DNA of 64,000 nt from JBGTGG01 sp964398945 (GCA_964398945.1 CAYNOT010000002.1:124001-188000), one strand, 5' to 3'; numbered from the stretch's first letter, positions 26,965 through 36,642 are shown. Program-made: numbers and translations. The notes: generated by a model not told the origin, from the letters alone.

Positions 26965-28055
26965 TTTGCAGTCGAAGGGATCACTATACTAACGGAAGTC
27001 CCCTTTCCTTCTTCACTTTTGATTTCCATTTCCCCGTTTACTTGTTGTAGCAATTCTTTACAAAGACGGAGCCCCATACCAAAACCAGCACCTGAAGTTT
27101 TGTTCGATTGGTTGTTCAGGATTTTTGTGACCACTTCTGCTGGTATTCCCTCACCCAAATCACTTACCGTAATATAATCCTTCCCGGCCTTTTGATGGTG
27201 TAAGATGGTGACAATGGATTCGGGAGGTGCAAACTTAACAGCATTCGAAATTAAATTGCGGAGCGCTATATGGATGATCTCACGATCACAAAAAATGGAT
27301 GCCCAGCTGGGAACATCTGTATTTACAATTATTTTTTTTGTTTCAAGGTCTTTTCGATATATCACTAATACACTATTGATAATTTCCGCAAGTAAAAATT
27401 CCTGGATTGCGGGTTGATGGTTTTCAAAATTACTGCGTGTCCAGGTGAGTGTAGTGTCAATGAATTGGAGTGTTTCGCTGCTTAGGCGTTGTATAACGAC
27501 CAGGTTTTCCTTGAATTCTTCGGGGGTAAGCCCACCATCGGTCAGCATGTGGATAAGCTGGTTGAGGTTTTGCAATGGGGATTTTAGATCGTGCCCCAGG
27601 ATAGAAAGGATTTTATTTTTGTTTTCATTGATGCGTTCGAGTTGTTCGTCTTTTTCGATAACATCATTGATATTCACAAATGCAACAAACTGAATATTCC
27701 CTGTGAAAGAAGTTTTTACCTCGTACCATTTTTTTCCGTTGTGTTTGGTTGTGATATGTGTACGCTCCATTACATAATTCCTGTTTTCCCGTTGGGCGCC
27801 ATCTATTTTTGCCATCCACTTTGCTTTTATTTCTGCACGGTAGTTTAAGTTGGGGTAGGCTTTGAGGAACCAATCATCAATTGTTTTTATTTCTTCGAGT
27901 GTATATCCGATTTCTTCTTCGAATTTCTTATTGTTGAAGCGGTTATAAATGCCATCATTTTCAGTAACCGCAATCACAAAAGGGTAAGGCAAAGAGTCAA
28001 GGATCCTGGTCAAAGATTCCGCGGTAAGATCTATATGTGCAGAGGTTGGGTTCAC
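26961..28055 (-). CDS. PAS-domain sensor histidine kinase, soluble
   Basis: The 364-residue kinase has a PAS domain (about 15-130, ending in a PAC-like NGKKWYEVKTSF region), then a HisKA helix with phospho-acceptor His155 in ILSILGHDLKSPLQN, and an HATPase domain with N box (RNLISNAVKFA), G1 (DLGEGIP) and G2 (GAGFGMGLRLCKEL). There is no membrane segment, so it senses a cytoplasmic signal. No response regulator is adjacent; it is an orphan kinase. An inverted repeat at 28080-28135 lies just upstream. Its stop codon overlaps that of the GMC gene. Confidence 0.92.
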   Translation of the reverse strand: MNPTSAHIDLTAESLTRILDSLPYPFVIAVTENDGIYNRFNNKKFEEEIGYTLEEIKTIDDWFLKAYPNLNYRAEIKAKWMAKIDGAQRENRNYVMERTHITTKHNGKKWYEVKTSFTGNIQFVAFVNINDVIEKDEQLERINENKNKILSILGHDLKSPLQNLNQLIHMLTDGGLTPEEFKENLVVIQRLSSETLQFIDTTLTWTRSNFENHQPAIQEFLLAEIINSVLVIYRKDLETKKIIVNTDVPSWASIFCDREIIHIALRNLISNAVKFAPPESIVTILHHQKAGKDYITVSDLGEGIPAEVVTKILNNQSNKTSGAGFGMGLRLCKELLQQVNGEMEIKSEEGKGTSVSIVIPSTAN

Positions 28056-28079
28056 ATGTAGTTGAATGGACAGCTAAAG

Positions 28080-28135
28080 ATAGTAAAATTCTGTATTTCA
28101 GTAGGTTGATTTCCTAAAATGCAGAATTTTACTAT
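28080..28135. repeat. 14-bp inverted repeat upstream of the PAS kinase
   Basis: Arms ATAGTAAAATTCTG (28080-28093) and CAGAATTTTACTAT (28122-28135) are perfectly complementary with a 28-base spacer. It lies between htrA and the kinase gene on the minus strand. There is no T-run, and a TATCTTTA sequence resembling a -7 box overlaps one arm on the minus strand. An operator or hairpin at the kinase promoter is likelier than a terminator. Confidence 0.55.
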
Positions 28136-28163
28136 TTCAGAACCCACTTATTTCAGGCCGCCT

Positions 28164-29594
28164 TTAGCGAATCGTGAATGGGATTTCGCGTTGTTGTTTG
28201 ACGCTGTTGATCCCGTAGATGTAGCCGCGGCCACGATAGTTGTCAAAAAATTTCTCCACTTCCCTTGGATCCTTTACACGCTCACGGTTGATGGCGATGA
28301 TGGTAAAATTTTCTGTAATCCCAATTTGCTTCAACACACTATTTTCCTGGATCTTAAAAACTTTCACACCATATTCTGTTGCTTCCAGCTCAACACCGAG
28401 TGCGGAAGATTTTATAATTTCACGCTTGATAATATCGGTCCCGCCATTCCGATTGGTCAAGGTTAGCTGTGTAGTGTTATTTTTTTTATTGCGGATGTAG
28501 GTGATGTTTATTTTGTCACCAGGATAACGGTATCCGATCACTTCTTCAAATTCACTTTTGCTATTGATTGGTGTCTCGTTGATTTTTGTAATGATGTCCC
28601 CCGGTTTTAAGTTGGCGTTGTTGGCGGGGCCATCTTTCAGGATACTTTCCAACAGCACACCGTTGAAATTCTTAATGTCAGTATCCAAATTATATTTTTT
28701 TGCGTTTTGATAATCGTACTCAACAACATTGCCACCATACAATGCTTTTTGAACCACCCCATACTTTACTAAATCGCTAACTACTTTTTTGGCAATATCC
28801 ACCGGGATGGCAAATGCATAGCCCGTGTACGAACCGGTGCGGGAAAGAATTGCGGTATTGATTCCTATGAGTTCACCTCTCTTGTTGACCAGTGCCCCAC
28901 CGGAGTTCCCCGGGTTAATGGCCGCATCGGTTTGTATAAAAGATTCTAGTGGAAACTTATCTTCCAAAATCCCAATGCGCCTTCCTTTGGCGCTTACAAT
29001 GCCTGTCGTTACGGTAGAAGCCAACGAGAAGGGATTCCCTACGGCAACAACCCATTCACCAACTTTTAGGTCGGTGGAATTGCCGATTGCGATGGCTGGT
29101 AAATTCTTTTCTTCAATTTTTAAAACAGCCAGATCGGTGGAAGGATCGCTTCCGATCAATTCAGCTTTGTAAACGCGTTTGTTTAAAACAACTTCCAACC
29201 GTTCTGCGGATTCTACCACATGGTTGTTCGTTACGATATAGCCATCTTCTGAGAAGATGACACCTGATCCGCTACTCACTTGCGTTTGTGGCCCACCGCC
29301 ACCAAAAATCCAATCAAAATAAGAGGATTGGCTTACGCCTTTTGAAATACTGTTGATGTACACAACACTCGGAATCGTTTTTGATGCGGCATAACTAAAG
29401 TCAACTATTTCAGGTTCGGCAGCATAACTTGAAGGGTAATTTGTATTGTACGTGTCCTGAACTCTATTTTCCACCGGTTGTATTGATTGTGCAATCTCTC
29501 CAATCGGTTCGGGTGCATACAAGTGAATCACTGTAAAAGCGCCTGCCAGCCCGGCAATAAATCCAACAACAATTGTTTTTAAGGTATTTTTCAT
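28164..29594 (-). CDS. HtrA/DegP-family periplasmic serine protease
   Basis: Envelope quality-control protease. The 476-residue protein has an N-terminal membrane anchor (TIVVGFIAGLAGAFTVIHLY, residues 7-26), a trypsin-like domain with the catalytic triad His125 (TNNHVVE), Asp154 (STDLAVL) and Ser231 (NPGNSGGAL), a PDZ domain (about 305-385, GPANNANLKPGDIITKINETPI) and a second, weaker PDZ-like region at the C-terminus. DegP, DegQ and DegS types cannot be separated, so no symbol is given. Confidence 0.95.
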   Translation of the reverse strand: MKNTLKTIVVGFIAGLAGAFTVIHLYAPEPIGEIAQSIQPVENRVQDTYNTNYPSSYAAEPEIVDFSYAASKTIPSVVYINSISKGVSQSSYFDWIFGGGGPQTQVSSGSGVIFSEDGYIVTNNHVVESAERLEVVLNKRVYKAELIGSDPSTDLAVLKIEEKNLPAIAIGNSTDLKVGEWVVAVGNPFSLASTVTTGIVSAKGRRIGILEDKFPLESFIQTDAAINPGNSGGALVNKRGELIGINTAILSRTGSYTGYAFAIPVDIAKKVVSDLVKYGVVQKALYGGNVVEYDYQNAKKYNLDTDIKNFNGVLLESILKDGPANNANLKPGDIITKINETPINSKSEFEEVIGYRYPGDKINITYIRNKKNNTTQLTLTNRNGGTDIIKREIIKSSALGVELEATEYGVKVFKIQENSVLKQIGITENFTIIAINRERVKDPREVEKFFDNYRGRGYIYGINSVKQQREIPFTIR

Positions 29595-29688
29595 TTCGTA
29601 ATAATTTCAGTCATTATATGAAGCTCAACGAGCAAACAATCCCTATAGATGTTCTTTGTTTATAAAAAGTTCTAACGAAAATCGATAC

Positions 29689-30093
29689 TTATTTTTTCCA
29701 GTTTTCAATTCTTAAGTTTCTTATGGCCTGATAGTGCCTTTCGTTATTGGTTACCAGGCAAAGGTCATTCTCAATGGCAATGCCTGCAATCAGGATATCA
29801 GATGCTCCAATGGTGATTCCCGCTTGTCTAAGCGCTGCATATTTATCGCTTGATATTCTTGCAGATTCTTCAGTAAGTGGGATAATGTGGTTGTTAGACA
29901 CAAATTCCTCAAAGTCATTAAGTTGCTTCGTTGCATTTTTGTATTTAAGCCCACCTAAAATTTCGTAGTACGTAATTATTGAAATGTTCAGTTGATCGTA
30001 AATTTTTAAGTACTCATCAACCTTACCAACAACCTGTTGTTCACCACGAAAATAAAACGAAAGCGTATCTGTATCTACAATGGACTTCAACAC
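29689..30093 (-). CDS. vapC: VapC-type PIN-domain toxin
   Basis: A 134-residue PIN-domain ribonuclease. The acidic metal-binding residues are visible: Asp7 in IVDTDTLS, Glu44 in YYEILGGL, Asp99 in GASDILIAG, and a downstream Thr-Asn-Asn-Glu (LVTNNERHY). It starts 4 bases after the antitoxin gene and is translated after it, the usual vapBC order. Confidence 0.9.
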   Translation of the reverse strand: MLKSIVDTDTLSFYFRGEQQVVGKVDEYLKIYDQLNISIITYYEILGGLKYKNATKQLNDFEEFVSNNHIIPLTEESARISSDKYAALRQAGITIGASDILIAGIAIENDLCLVTNNERHYQAIRNLRIENWKK

Positions 30094-30097
30094 AATT

Positions 30098-30325
30098 TTA
30101 GATTTGGCGATCCTTTATTCTATTCTCGTGAAGCTTCTCTGTAAAATCCGAAAAGATATTTTCGTCAAGATTTTTCCAGGTTCCTGCCAACTTCAAAGTT
30201 TTATCTTTGGATTTGAACTTGCCCTCTAATTGGCTCAACATTTCGCTGACTTTCGACAAGTTATCTTCTGAAAGATGTTGGATTTTCCTTATGAGATTGT
30301 TCCTGAGTTTATTTCCTGTATCCAT
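30098..30325 (-). CDS. Antitoxin of the VapC pair, 75 aa
   Basis: A 75-residue protein with a helical first half (LRNNLIRKIQHLSEDNLSKVSEML) and the C-terminal toxin-wrapping pattern LAGTWKNLDENIFSDFTEKLHENR often found before Bacteroidota PIN toxins. The first half probably makes the DNA-binding dimer. The assignment rests on this tail and on the adjacent vapC gene. Confidence 0.8.
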   Translation of the reverse strand: MDTGNKLRNNLIRKIQHLSEDNLSKVSEMLSQLEGKFKSKDKTLKLAGTWKNLDENIFSDFTEKLHENRIKDRQI

Positions 30326-30434
30326 AAATCGAAATTAAGTAAAATTGGTATTCCTAGCTAGTGTGCAATGAAGATAACGCCCATTTTTTGGTTTTGGTTT
30401 ACAAAACTTTTTCCGCGGTACTCCCAACTTTTTT

Positions 30435-30442
30435 TAGCTTTG
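30435..30442 (+). promoter_or_regulatory. -7 promoter box of the GH3 gene
   Basis: TAGCTTTG fits TAnnTTTG exactly and ends 6 bases before the ATG at 30449, again predicting a leaderless or nearly leaderless mRNA. No TTG -33 element is seen at the right distance. Confidence 0.45.
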
Positions 30443-30448
30443 TAAGCT

Positions 30449-31939
30449 ATGGGATTTCGATCAGTTCTTGCTAAACCTTTTGCTGCTTTAATTGCTGGGC
30501 AGACGAAAAAATGGTCGCTTCAACCCCAATTGAGCCAGCAGAACACATTTCATTCGTTGGTAAAGAAAGCAATACCAACGGTTTTTGGAAAGGATCATGG
30601 ATTTGAGTCCATCCGCTCTTATGCAGACTTTAAGAAACAGGTTCCCATACGGGATTATGAGGAACTCAAACCATACGTCAATCAAATTTTAGAAGGAGGC
30701 TCGGATATTTTGTGGCCGGGCAAACCTGCTTATTTCGCAAAAACCTCAGGCACAACTTCGGGGACAAAATATATCCCCATCACAAAAGATTCCATACCCA
30801 ATCACATTAACAGTGCACGGAATGCCTTATTGAGCTATGTGCACGAAACAGGTAAAGCTGCTTACCTCGACAAGAGCCTGATTTTCCTTTCAGGAAGTCC
30901 GGTATTGGATATGAAAGCCGGAATCCACGTGGGCCGGTTGTCCGGAATTGTAAACCACCACGTGCCCGGGTATTTGCGCACCAATCAAAAACCAACCTAC
31001 GAAACCAATTGCATCGAAGATTGGGAAGAGAAGCTGGAGAAAATAATTGACGAAACGATCAATGAAAATATGTCGCTCATTTCAGGAATTCCACCGTGGG
31101 TGCAAATGTATTTTGATCGTATTCAAGCACGCACAGGGAAACTGATCAAGGATGTGTTTCCGGATTTTTCATTGTTTGTATACGGGGGTGTAAATTTTGA
31201 ACCGTATCGCACAAAATTGTTTGAATCAGTAGGAAAGCGAATTGATTCAATTGAGACGTATCCGGCATCGGAAGGTTTTATTGCTTATCAGGATACGCAA
31301 CATGAAGAAGGATTGCTGATGTTGCTCCACAGTGGGATCTTTTTTGAATTCATTCCTACAGATGAATACTTTAATGAAAAGCCAACCCGGATTTCAATAG
31401 AAGAAGTCGAGTTGGGTAAAAATTATGCCGTGGTCATTAACAGCAATGCCGGGCTTTGGGGCTACTCGATTGGTGATACCATCAAATTTGTTTCGAAAGA
31501 TCCGTACCGGTTATTGGTAACAGGCCGCATCAAACATTTTATTTCCGCTTTTGGTGAACATGTGATTGGGGAAGAAGTGGAGAAAGCAATGAAGTTTGCG
31601 AAAGCAAAATTTCCGGAAGTGGAGCTTGTTGAATTTACCGTAGCACCACAAGTTACGCCCACAGACGGACTGCCGCACCACGAATGGTTTATAGAGTTTT
31701 CAAATCCACCGCATGACCTGACAGCCTTTTCGCTGGAACTCGATAACCAATTGCGTGCATTGAATGTTTATTACGATGATTTGATCACCGGTAATATTTT
31801 AAGAACGTTGGTGATCAGGCCCCTCAGTAAAAATGCTTTTATTGAATATATGAAATCACTCGGCAAACTTGGCGGACAAAACAAAGTACCCAGGTTGTCG
31901 AATGATCGGAAAATTGCAAACACTTTAGTTGTTGGTTGA
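30449..31939 (+). CDS. GH3 auxin-responsive promoter family protein
   Basis: A 496-residue acyl-adenylate-forming enzyme of the GH3 family. The nucleotide motifs are FAKTSGTTSGTKYIPIT (about 107-123), YPASEGF near 278-284 and the Y-x-IGD motif (WGYSIGDTIKF, about 341-351). In plants GH3 enzymes join amino acids to hormones; the bacterial substrate is unknown, and in Bacteroidota the gene is common as a single copy. A short repeat tract separates it from dxr. Confidence 0.92.
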   Translation: MGFRSVLAKPFAALIAGQTKKWSLQPQLSQQNTFHSLVKKAIPTVFGKDHGFESIRSYADFKKQVPIRDYEELKPYVNQILEGGSDILWPGKPAYFAKTSGTTSGTKYIPITKDSIPNHINSARNALLSYVHETGKAAYLDKSLIFLSGSPVLDMKAGIHVGRLSGIVNHHVPGYLRTNQKPTYETNCIEDWEEKLEKIIDETINENMSLISGIPPWVQMYFDRIQARTGKLIKDVFPDFSLFVYGGVNFEPYRTKLFESVGKRIDSIETYPASEGFIAYQDTQHEEGLLMLLHSGIFFEFIPTDEYFNEKPTRISIEEVELGKNYAVVINSNAGLWGYSIGDTIKFVSKDPYRLLVTGRIKHFISAFGEHVIGEEVEKAMKFAKAKFPEVELVEFTVAPQVTPTDGLPHHEWFIEFSNPPHDLTAFSLELDNQLRALNVYYDDLITGNILRTLVIRPLSKNAFIEYMKSLGKLGGQNKVPRLSNDRKIANTLVVG

Positions 31940-31982
31940 TAGTTATTAGTTGGTGGTTTGAATCTTCAACCATCGACAACAC

Positions 31983-32013
31983 TGACAACTGACAACTGAC
32001 AACTAACAACTAA
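31983..32013 (+). repeat. Heptamer tandem repeat before dxr
   Basis: Three exact TGACAAC units (31983-32003), one variant TAACAAC (32004-32010) and a partial TAA lie directly before the dxr start. A partly complementary stretch (AGTTATTAGTTGGTGGTT, about 31941-31958) lies upstream, so the leader could fold back on itself. Confidence 0.75.
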
Positions 32014-32014
32014 T

Positions 32015-33169
32015 TTGGAAAGAAAAAAACTAGCAATCCTCGGCTCCACCGGTTCAATCGGAACACAAGCACTTGAAGTCGTTGCTTCACATCCCGTCAA
32101 TTTTGAAGTGGAGGTATTGACCGCACAAAACAACGCAGCTTTATTAATTGAGCAGGCAAAGCAGTTCAATCCCAATGCAGTTGTCATCGTCAATGAGGAT
32201 TTGTATGCAGAAGTGAAAGAAGCACTGGATCCACACAATATAAAAGTTTATGCCGGTGAAAAAGCTCTGGCATCGGTCGTAGAAATGGATACCATTGATT
32301 TGGTGCTCACTGCGCTAGTAGGATACTCGGGCGTTTTGCCAACCATCAATGCGATCAATGCAGGAAAGAATATCGCGCTGGCAAACAAGGAAACACTGGT
32401 GGTTGCCGGTGAACTCATCACCAATCTTGCGAAAGAAAAAGCTGTTAATATTTATCCGGTTGATTCGGAACATTCGGCAATCTTTCAATGCCTGGTAGGG
32501 GAATTTCATAATCCAATCGAAAAAATAATTTTAACCGCTTCGGGTGGGCCCTTCCGGGGAAAATCACTTAAGGAACTTGAGTCTGTTACTAAAAAAGAAG
32601 CGCTCAAGCATCCCAATTGGACGATGGGCGCCAAAGTGACGATTGATTCTGCTTCTTTGATGAATAAAGGCCTGGAAGTAATTGAGGCAAAATGGCTGTT
32701 CGGATTGAAACAAGAGCAAGTGGAGGTAATTGTACACCCCCAATCCATTATCCATTCGATCGTACAATTTGAAGACGGCTCGATGAAAGCGCAACTTGGG
32801 CTCCCAGATATGCGTTTACCCATCCAGTTTGCCATGACTTACCCGGACCGATTGCCTTCTGAATTTCCACGTTTCGACTTTCTGAATTACCCTTCCTTCA
32901 CATTTGAGAAGCCCGATTTAAAAACTTTCCGTAATCTTGCGCTGGCTTTCGAGGCATTGAAGCGCGGTGGTAACATGCCCTGCATCCTGAATGCTGCCAA
33001 TGAGATAGCGGTAGCCGCTTTTTTGGAGGATCGGGTTAGTTTTTTGGGAATGTCGGCAATCGTGGAACAATGTCTCGAAAAAATGGATTATGTTGCCAAT
33101 CCTGCGTATGACGATTACGTGCAGACGGATAAAATGACAAGAAGTAAAGCAAAGGAATTTATTAATTAA
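32015..33169 (+). CDS. dxr: 1-deoxy-D-xylulose 5-phosphate reductoisomerase
   Basis: Second step of the MEP isoprenoid pathway: NADPH-dependent conversion of DXP to MEP. The 384-residue protein has the N-terminal NADPH motif LAILGSTGSIGTQAL, the NKET motif (LANKETLVVAG), PVDSEHSAIFQ for metal and substrate binding, and SGGPFRG. The start is TTG at 32015, which gives the usual N-terminus MERKKLAILG; no upstream ATG fits. The 5' leader carries a heptamer tandem repeat that abuts the start. rseP follows after 6 bases, the usual dxr-rseP pair. Confidence 0.96.
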   Translation: MERKKLAILGSTGSIGTQALEVVASHPVNFEVEVLTAQNNAALLIEQAKQFNPNAVVIVNEDLYAEVKEALDPHNIKVYAGEKALASVVEMDTIDLVLTALVGYSGVLPTINAINAGKNIALANKETLVVAGELITNLAKEKAVNIYPVDSEHSAIFQCLVGEFHNPIEKIILTASGGPFRGKSLKELESVTKKEALKHPNWTMGAKVTIDSASLMNKGLEVIEAKWLFGLKQEQVEVIVHPQSIIHSIVQFEDGSMKAQLGLPDMRLPIQFAMTYPDRLPSEFPRFDFLNYPSFTFEKPDLKTFRNLALAFEALKRGGNMPCILNAANEIAVAAFLEDRVSFLGMSAIVEQCLEKMDYVANPAYDDYVQTDKMTRSKAKEFIN

Positions 33170-33175
33170 TAGTTG

Positions 33176-34516
33176 ATGGAAGGTTTGATAATGACGGCTC
33201 AGATTTTACTGAGTCTTTCGATTTTAGTTGCAGTACATGAGTTTGGCCATTTGCTTACCGCGAAATATTTCGGAATGCGGGTCGAGCAATTTTCAATAGG
33301 ATTTCCACCCAAAATCTGGTCCTTCAAAAAAGGCGAAACAGAATATGCCATCAGCGCTATTCCGTTGGGCGGATATGTAAAGATTTCTGGTATGATCGAT
33401 GAATCGCTCGATACCGAAACGATGAACCAACCGCCACAACCGTGGGAGTTCCGCTCCAAACCGGCATGGCAGCGATTGATTGTGATGTTGGGCGGAATTA
33501 TTGTGAATGTTCTTGTGGGAATGTTGATTTTCATTTTGCTCACCTTTTTCTATGGTGATGAGTATATCCCGAAAGACCTTGTTAATGAGAATGGCGGTAT
33601 TTATGCCCGTGATCTGGCAAAAGAAATTGGACTTCAAACCGGAGATAAAATCGTGAAGATCAACGGTCAGGATTTTGATGATTTCCTACAAATCACCAAG
33701 CCCGATAATTTACTCACGGAGGATGCGTATTACACGGTGTTGCGGGATGGACAGCAAATAAAAATTGAGATCCCAACTAATTTTATTGAATCATTTAGTG
33801 ACAAGGAATCTGCCGCTAATTTTGTGGCGCCACGCTTTAAGGCTGTTATTGGTGAAGTCGCAGATAATAGTATTGCATCACGGGCTGGATTGCAAGTAGA
33901 TGATGAGTTTATTAAAGTGAATGATGTCCCTGTAACGTACCAGGATGAAGTAGTCGCGATTGTAAAATCCGCAAAACGCGATTCAATATCTTTTGAGGTG
34001 AAACGTGATGGGAAAATACTTTCTTTCAAAGAGAGTTTCGTCAAAGACTCAACCATAGGATTTTTTAGCAAACCTTGGGATAAAGAAAAATTAGCAAAGA
34101 TTGAATATGGATTTGGAGAATCACTTGGCGTTGGAACAGAAAAGGCATTCGCTGTAGTATTTGTTCAGCTAAAAGCTTTCAAGAAAATTTTTAGTGGTGA
34201 TTTGTCATTGCGTAAATCGCTATCCGGACCGATTGGAATCGCACAAGCATATGGTGGCGATTGGGATTGGTTTCGCTTCTGGAGTTTAACCGGATTGCTT
34301 TCCATGGTATTGGCATTTATGAATTTACTTCCTATTCCGGCTCTTGATGGTGGCCATGTTGTTTTCCTTCTTTATGAAATGATCTCGGGTCGTAAACCTT
34401 CTGATAGGTTTTTGGAAAATGCCCAGAAAGTTGGAATGCTATTGTTGCTTACCTTGATGGTGTTTGTTTTTGGTAACGATATTTGGAAGTTGATTGCTCC
34501 TTATTTCGGAGCTTAA
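33176..34516 (+). CDS. rseP: Site-2 intramembrane protease RseP
   Basis: A membrane metalloprotease that cuts anti-sigma factors and signal-peptide remnants inside the inner membrane. From the ATG at 33176 (446 aa) the zinc motif HEFGH is at residues 21-25 in the first membrane segment. PDZ domains follow in the periplasmic loop, and the third zinc ligand lies in LLPIPALDGGH near the C-terminus. It is 6 bases after dxr. A physiological substrate could be the anti-sigma factor at 59292-59621; that is speculation. Confidence 0.95.
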   Translation: MEGLIMTAQILLSLSILVAVHEFGHLLTAKYFGMRVEQFSIGFPPKIWSFKKGETEYAISAIPLGGYVKISGMIDESLDTETMNQPPQPWEFRSKPAWQRLIVMLGGIIVNVLVGMLIFILLTFFYGDEYIPKDLVNENGGIYARDLAKEIGLQTGDKIVKINGQDFDDFLQITKPDNLLTEDAYYTVLRDGQQIKIEIPTNFIESFSDKESAANFVAPRFKAVIGEVADNSIASRAGLQVDDEFIKVNDVPVTYQDEVVAIVKSAKRDSISFEVKRDGKILSFKESFVKDSTIGFFSKPWDKEKLAKIEYGFGESLGVGTEKAFAVVFVQLKAFKKIFSGDLSLRKSLSGPIGIAQAYGGDWDWFRFWSLTGLLSMVLAFMNLLPIPALDGGHVVFLLYEMISGRKPSDRFLENAQKVGMLLLLTLMVFVFGNDIWKLIAPYFGA

Positions 34517-34566
34517 TGCTGTTGCAAGTTGGCAGTCACCGGTTACCGGAAACTGGTAACTTGCAA

Positions 34567-36537
34567 CTAATCCTTCCGCTGTATCTCAAACTCCACCCTT
34601 CGATTTAGCGCACGGTCTTCATCGGTAACTTCTTCCACAATCGGTTTGGAACTTCCATAGCCAATGGCGGTGATACGTTCGGCATCAATTAGGAATTCAT
34701 TTACCAGATATTCTTTAATGGCATCTGCACGGGCTTGCGAAAGTTTAAGGTTTGATTGTTCGTTTCCTTGTGAATCGGTATGGCCAGAGATAGAGATATT
34801 CAAATGCGGACTGTCCAGTAAAAAATTACCTACCTTTCCCAAATCACTATGCATGGCGGGAAGGATGTTTGCTTTTCCATTTTCAAATTCCAATGAAGTG
34901 AATTTAATCCTGCTTACAATTGGTTCGGTTTCTTTGTGAATTTCCATATCACCATCCAAAAAGAAAATTTCTTCTATTCTGAAAAAATCATCGCCCTGAA
35001 TAATCAGTAAATAATTTCGTTTGTTGATCAGACTAAAATCAAACGTACCATCCTCACGTAAAAACTTTGGTGCTACTTCAACACCTTTGTCGAGGTCGAT
35101 GATCGAGACAATGCCTTGCATCGGTTTTTTTGTTTGCGAATTGGTGAGTGAACCGTTTAGATTTACAACCGCTTCGGGTTGTGCGCCCATCGGCACTGGG
35201 AATGCGTGTAGATCTAGATTTTGAATATCATCTTCTTCCGATCGAGCATAAAATAATTGATTGGATTCTGAATCAATCGTAAAATAATATTCACTTCCCT
35301 GCCCGTTTACCAGTGGTCCAATATTTTTTGGTTCCAACCAGGTGGATCCTATTTTGTAGGATTTATAAATATCGAAATCGCCAAAGTTGAGGATATGGCC
35401 GTTCGAACTGAAATACAACACATTAAACTTGTGATGGAAAAACGGGCTCACTTCATTGTTGCGCGAATTAATAATGGGACCAATGTTCATGGCAGGTTTC
35501 CACGTTCCATCCGAATTCTTCACACTATAATAAATATCCGCTAAGCCAAATCCGCCAAGCCGATCGGAAGTAAAGAATAGTGTATCCCCCGAATGGGAAA
35601 GGGAAGGATGTGAATCCCAACCGGATGAGTTAATGTTTTTTCCAAGGTTCTTTACATTGCCCCACGTACTGTCAGCTTTCATCTCCGCCACAAAAAGATC
35701 ACAACCACCATACGAGTCTGGAGAGTTGCAACGGGCAAAATAAAGTTTCTTTCCATCTTTGCTTAAGCAAGCCGAACCTTCATTGTAATGCGTGTTGATG
35801 GTTTTAAATTCTTGAGCTTCCAACCACGCATCACCAACCTTTTCCGTGAAAAATAAATCTTCATCATAGCTGCGCTCCAGGTTACGGGCATGTGCATTTC
35901 GCTTGGAGGTGAAAAGCAAGATGTTATCGTTGTTGCCAATCGTAGGAGCGTAATCGGCTTTATTTGAGTTAACCCACTCACCCATTTTTACTAACACCCC
36001 ATGAGGCGGACGAAGCGTGTCGATCTCTTTTCGAAAGGCGACCAGTTCGTAGTAGTAATTCAACGGAACATATAAATCTTTTTGAAAGCGGGTTAGCGTA
36101 TCATATTCTTTTCGCACTTGCTTTTCGTCAATATCCTGGCGATGGTGTTTTAATACCAATTTATATAGCAGCACAGCTTCTCCAGGACTTCCTTCTGTTT
36201 CCGCCAGCTTCGCCAATTCCCAGAGCAGATTGGTATCATATGCAAAGTTTTCGATGCCGAAGTTGCTCACATAATTTTTAATTGCTTCGTAGCGTTGCTT
36301 CTCAGTTCCGGAGGCTTCTAATTGTTTGATTTTTTTTAGTGCATTCGCATCATAATACCGTTTAATCTTATTTACATTGGGAAAATTAAAGATGTCAGAT
36401 TGGCTGAAGCTTGTCAGACTATCGTTTAATTGGACGATTCCACCGGTTTTAAATTTCTTTTTCGGGTTCTGCGCAAAGGCAGAACCGATGGAAAGGGCTG
36501 AAAAGCAGGTGATTAATATGATGTGAAAGGTTTTCAC
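34567..36537 (-). CDS. OmpA-family protein with PD40 propeller
   Basis: The 656-residue exported protein starts at GTG (MKTFHIILITCFSALSIGSAFAQ, signal peptide). It has a helical TPR-like region (about 50-150), WD40-like PD40 repeats (about 200-410; for example LSKDGKKLYFARCNSPDSYGG and LSHSGDTLFFTSDRLGGFG), a short beta-sandwich, and a C-terminal OmpA peptidoglycan-binding domain (about 535-656; ISGHTDSQG, LSQARADAIKEYL, NRRVEF). This layout is common in Bacteroidota and includes PorE-like type IX secretion components, but the match to PorE is not certain. Confidence 0.88.
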   Translation of the reverse strand: MKTFHIILITCFSALSIGSAFAQNPKKKFKTGGIVQLNDSLTSFSQSDIFNFPNVNKIKRYYDANALKKIKQLEASGTEKQRYEAIKNYVSNFGIENFAYDTNLLWELAKLAETEGSPGEAVLLYKLVLKHHRQDIDEKQVRKEYDTLTRFQKDLYVPLNYYYELVAFRKEIDTLRPPHGVLVKMGEWVNSNKADYAPTIGNNDNILLFTSKRNAHARNLERSYDEDLFFTEKVGDAWLEAQEFKTINTHYNEGSACLSKDGKKLYFARCNSPDSYGGCDLFVAEMKADSTWGNVKNLGKNINSSGWDSHPSLSHSGDTLFFTSDRLGGFGLADIYYSVKNSDGTWKPAMNIGPIINSRNNEVSPFFHHKFNVLYFSSNGHILNFGDFDIYKSYKIGSTWLEPKNIGPLVNGQGSEYYFTIDSESNQLFYARSEEDDIQNLDLHAFPVPMGAQPEAVVNLNGSLTNSQTKKPMQGIVSIIDLDKGVEVAPKFLREDGTFDFSLINKRNYLLIIQGDDFFRIEEIFFLDGDMEIHKETEPIVSRIKFTSLEFENGKANILPAMHSDLGKVGNFLLDSPHLNISISGHTDSQGNEQSNLKLSQARADAIKEYLVNEFLIDAERITAIGYGSSKPIVEEVTDEDRALNRRVEFEIQRKD

Positions 36538-36642
36538 GTTCCAGTAGTTTGGTAAAAAATAACGTAAACCAGATTAAAGTTGACACAAATTTGGTTCTTT
36601 TACAACTCTCTGGCACCAGGATTGAACATTAGGGTGTTCCTT

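Noticed and set aside
31983..32013. Heptamer repeats as a CRISPR array
   Set aside because: Units are 7 bases with no spacers; a simple tandem repeat.
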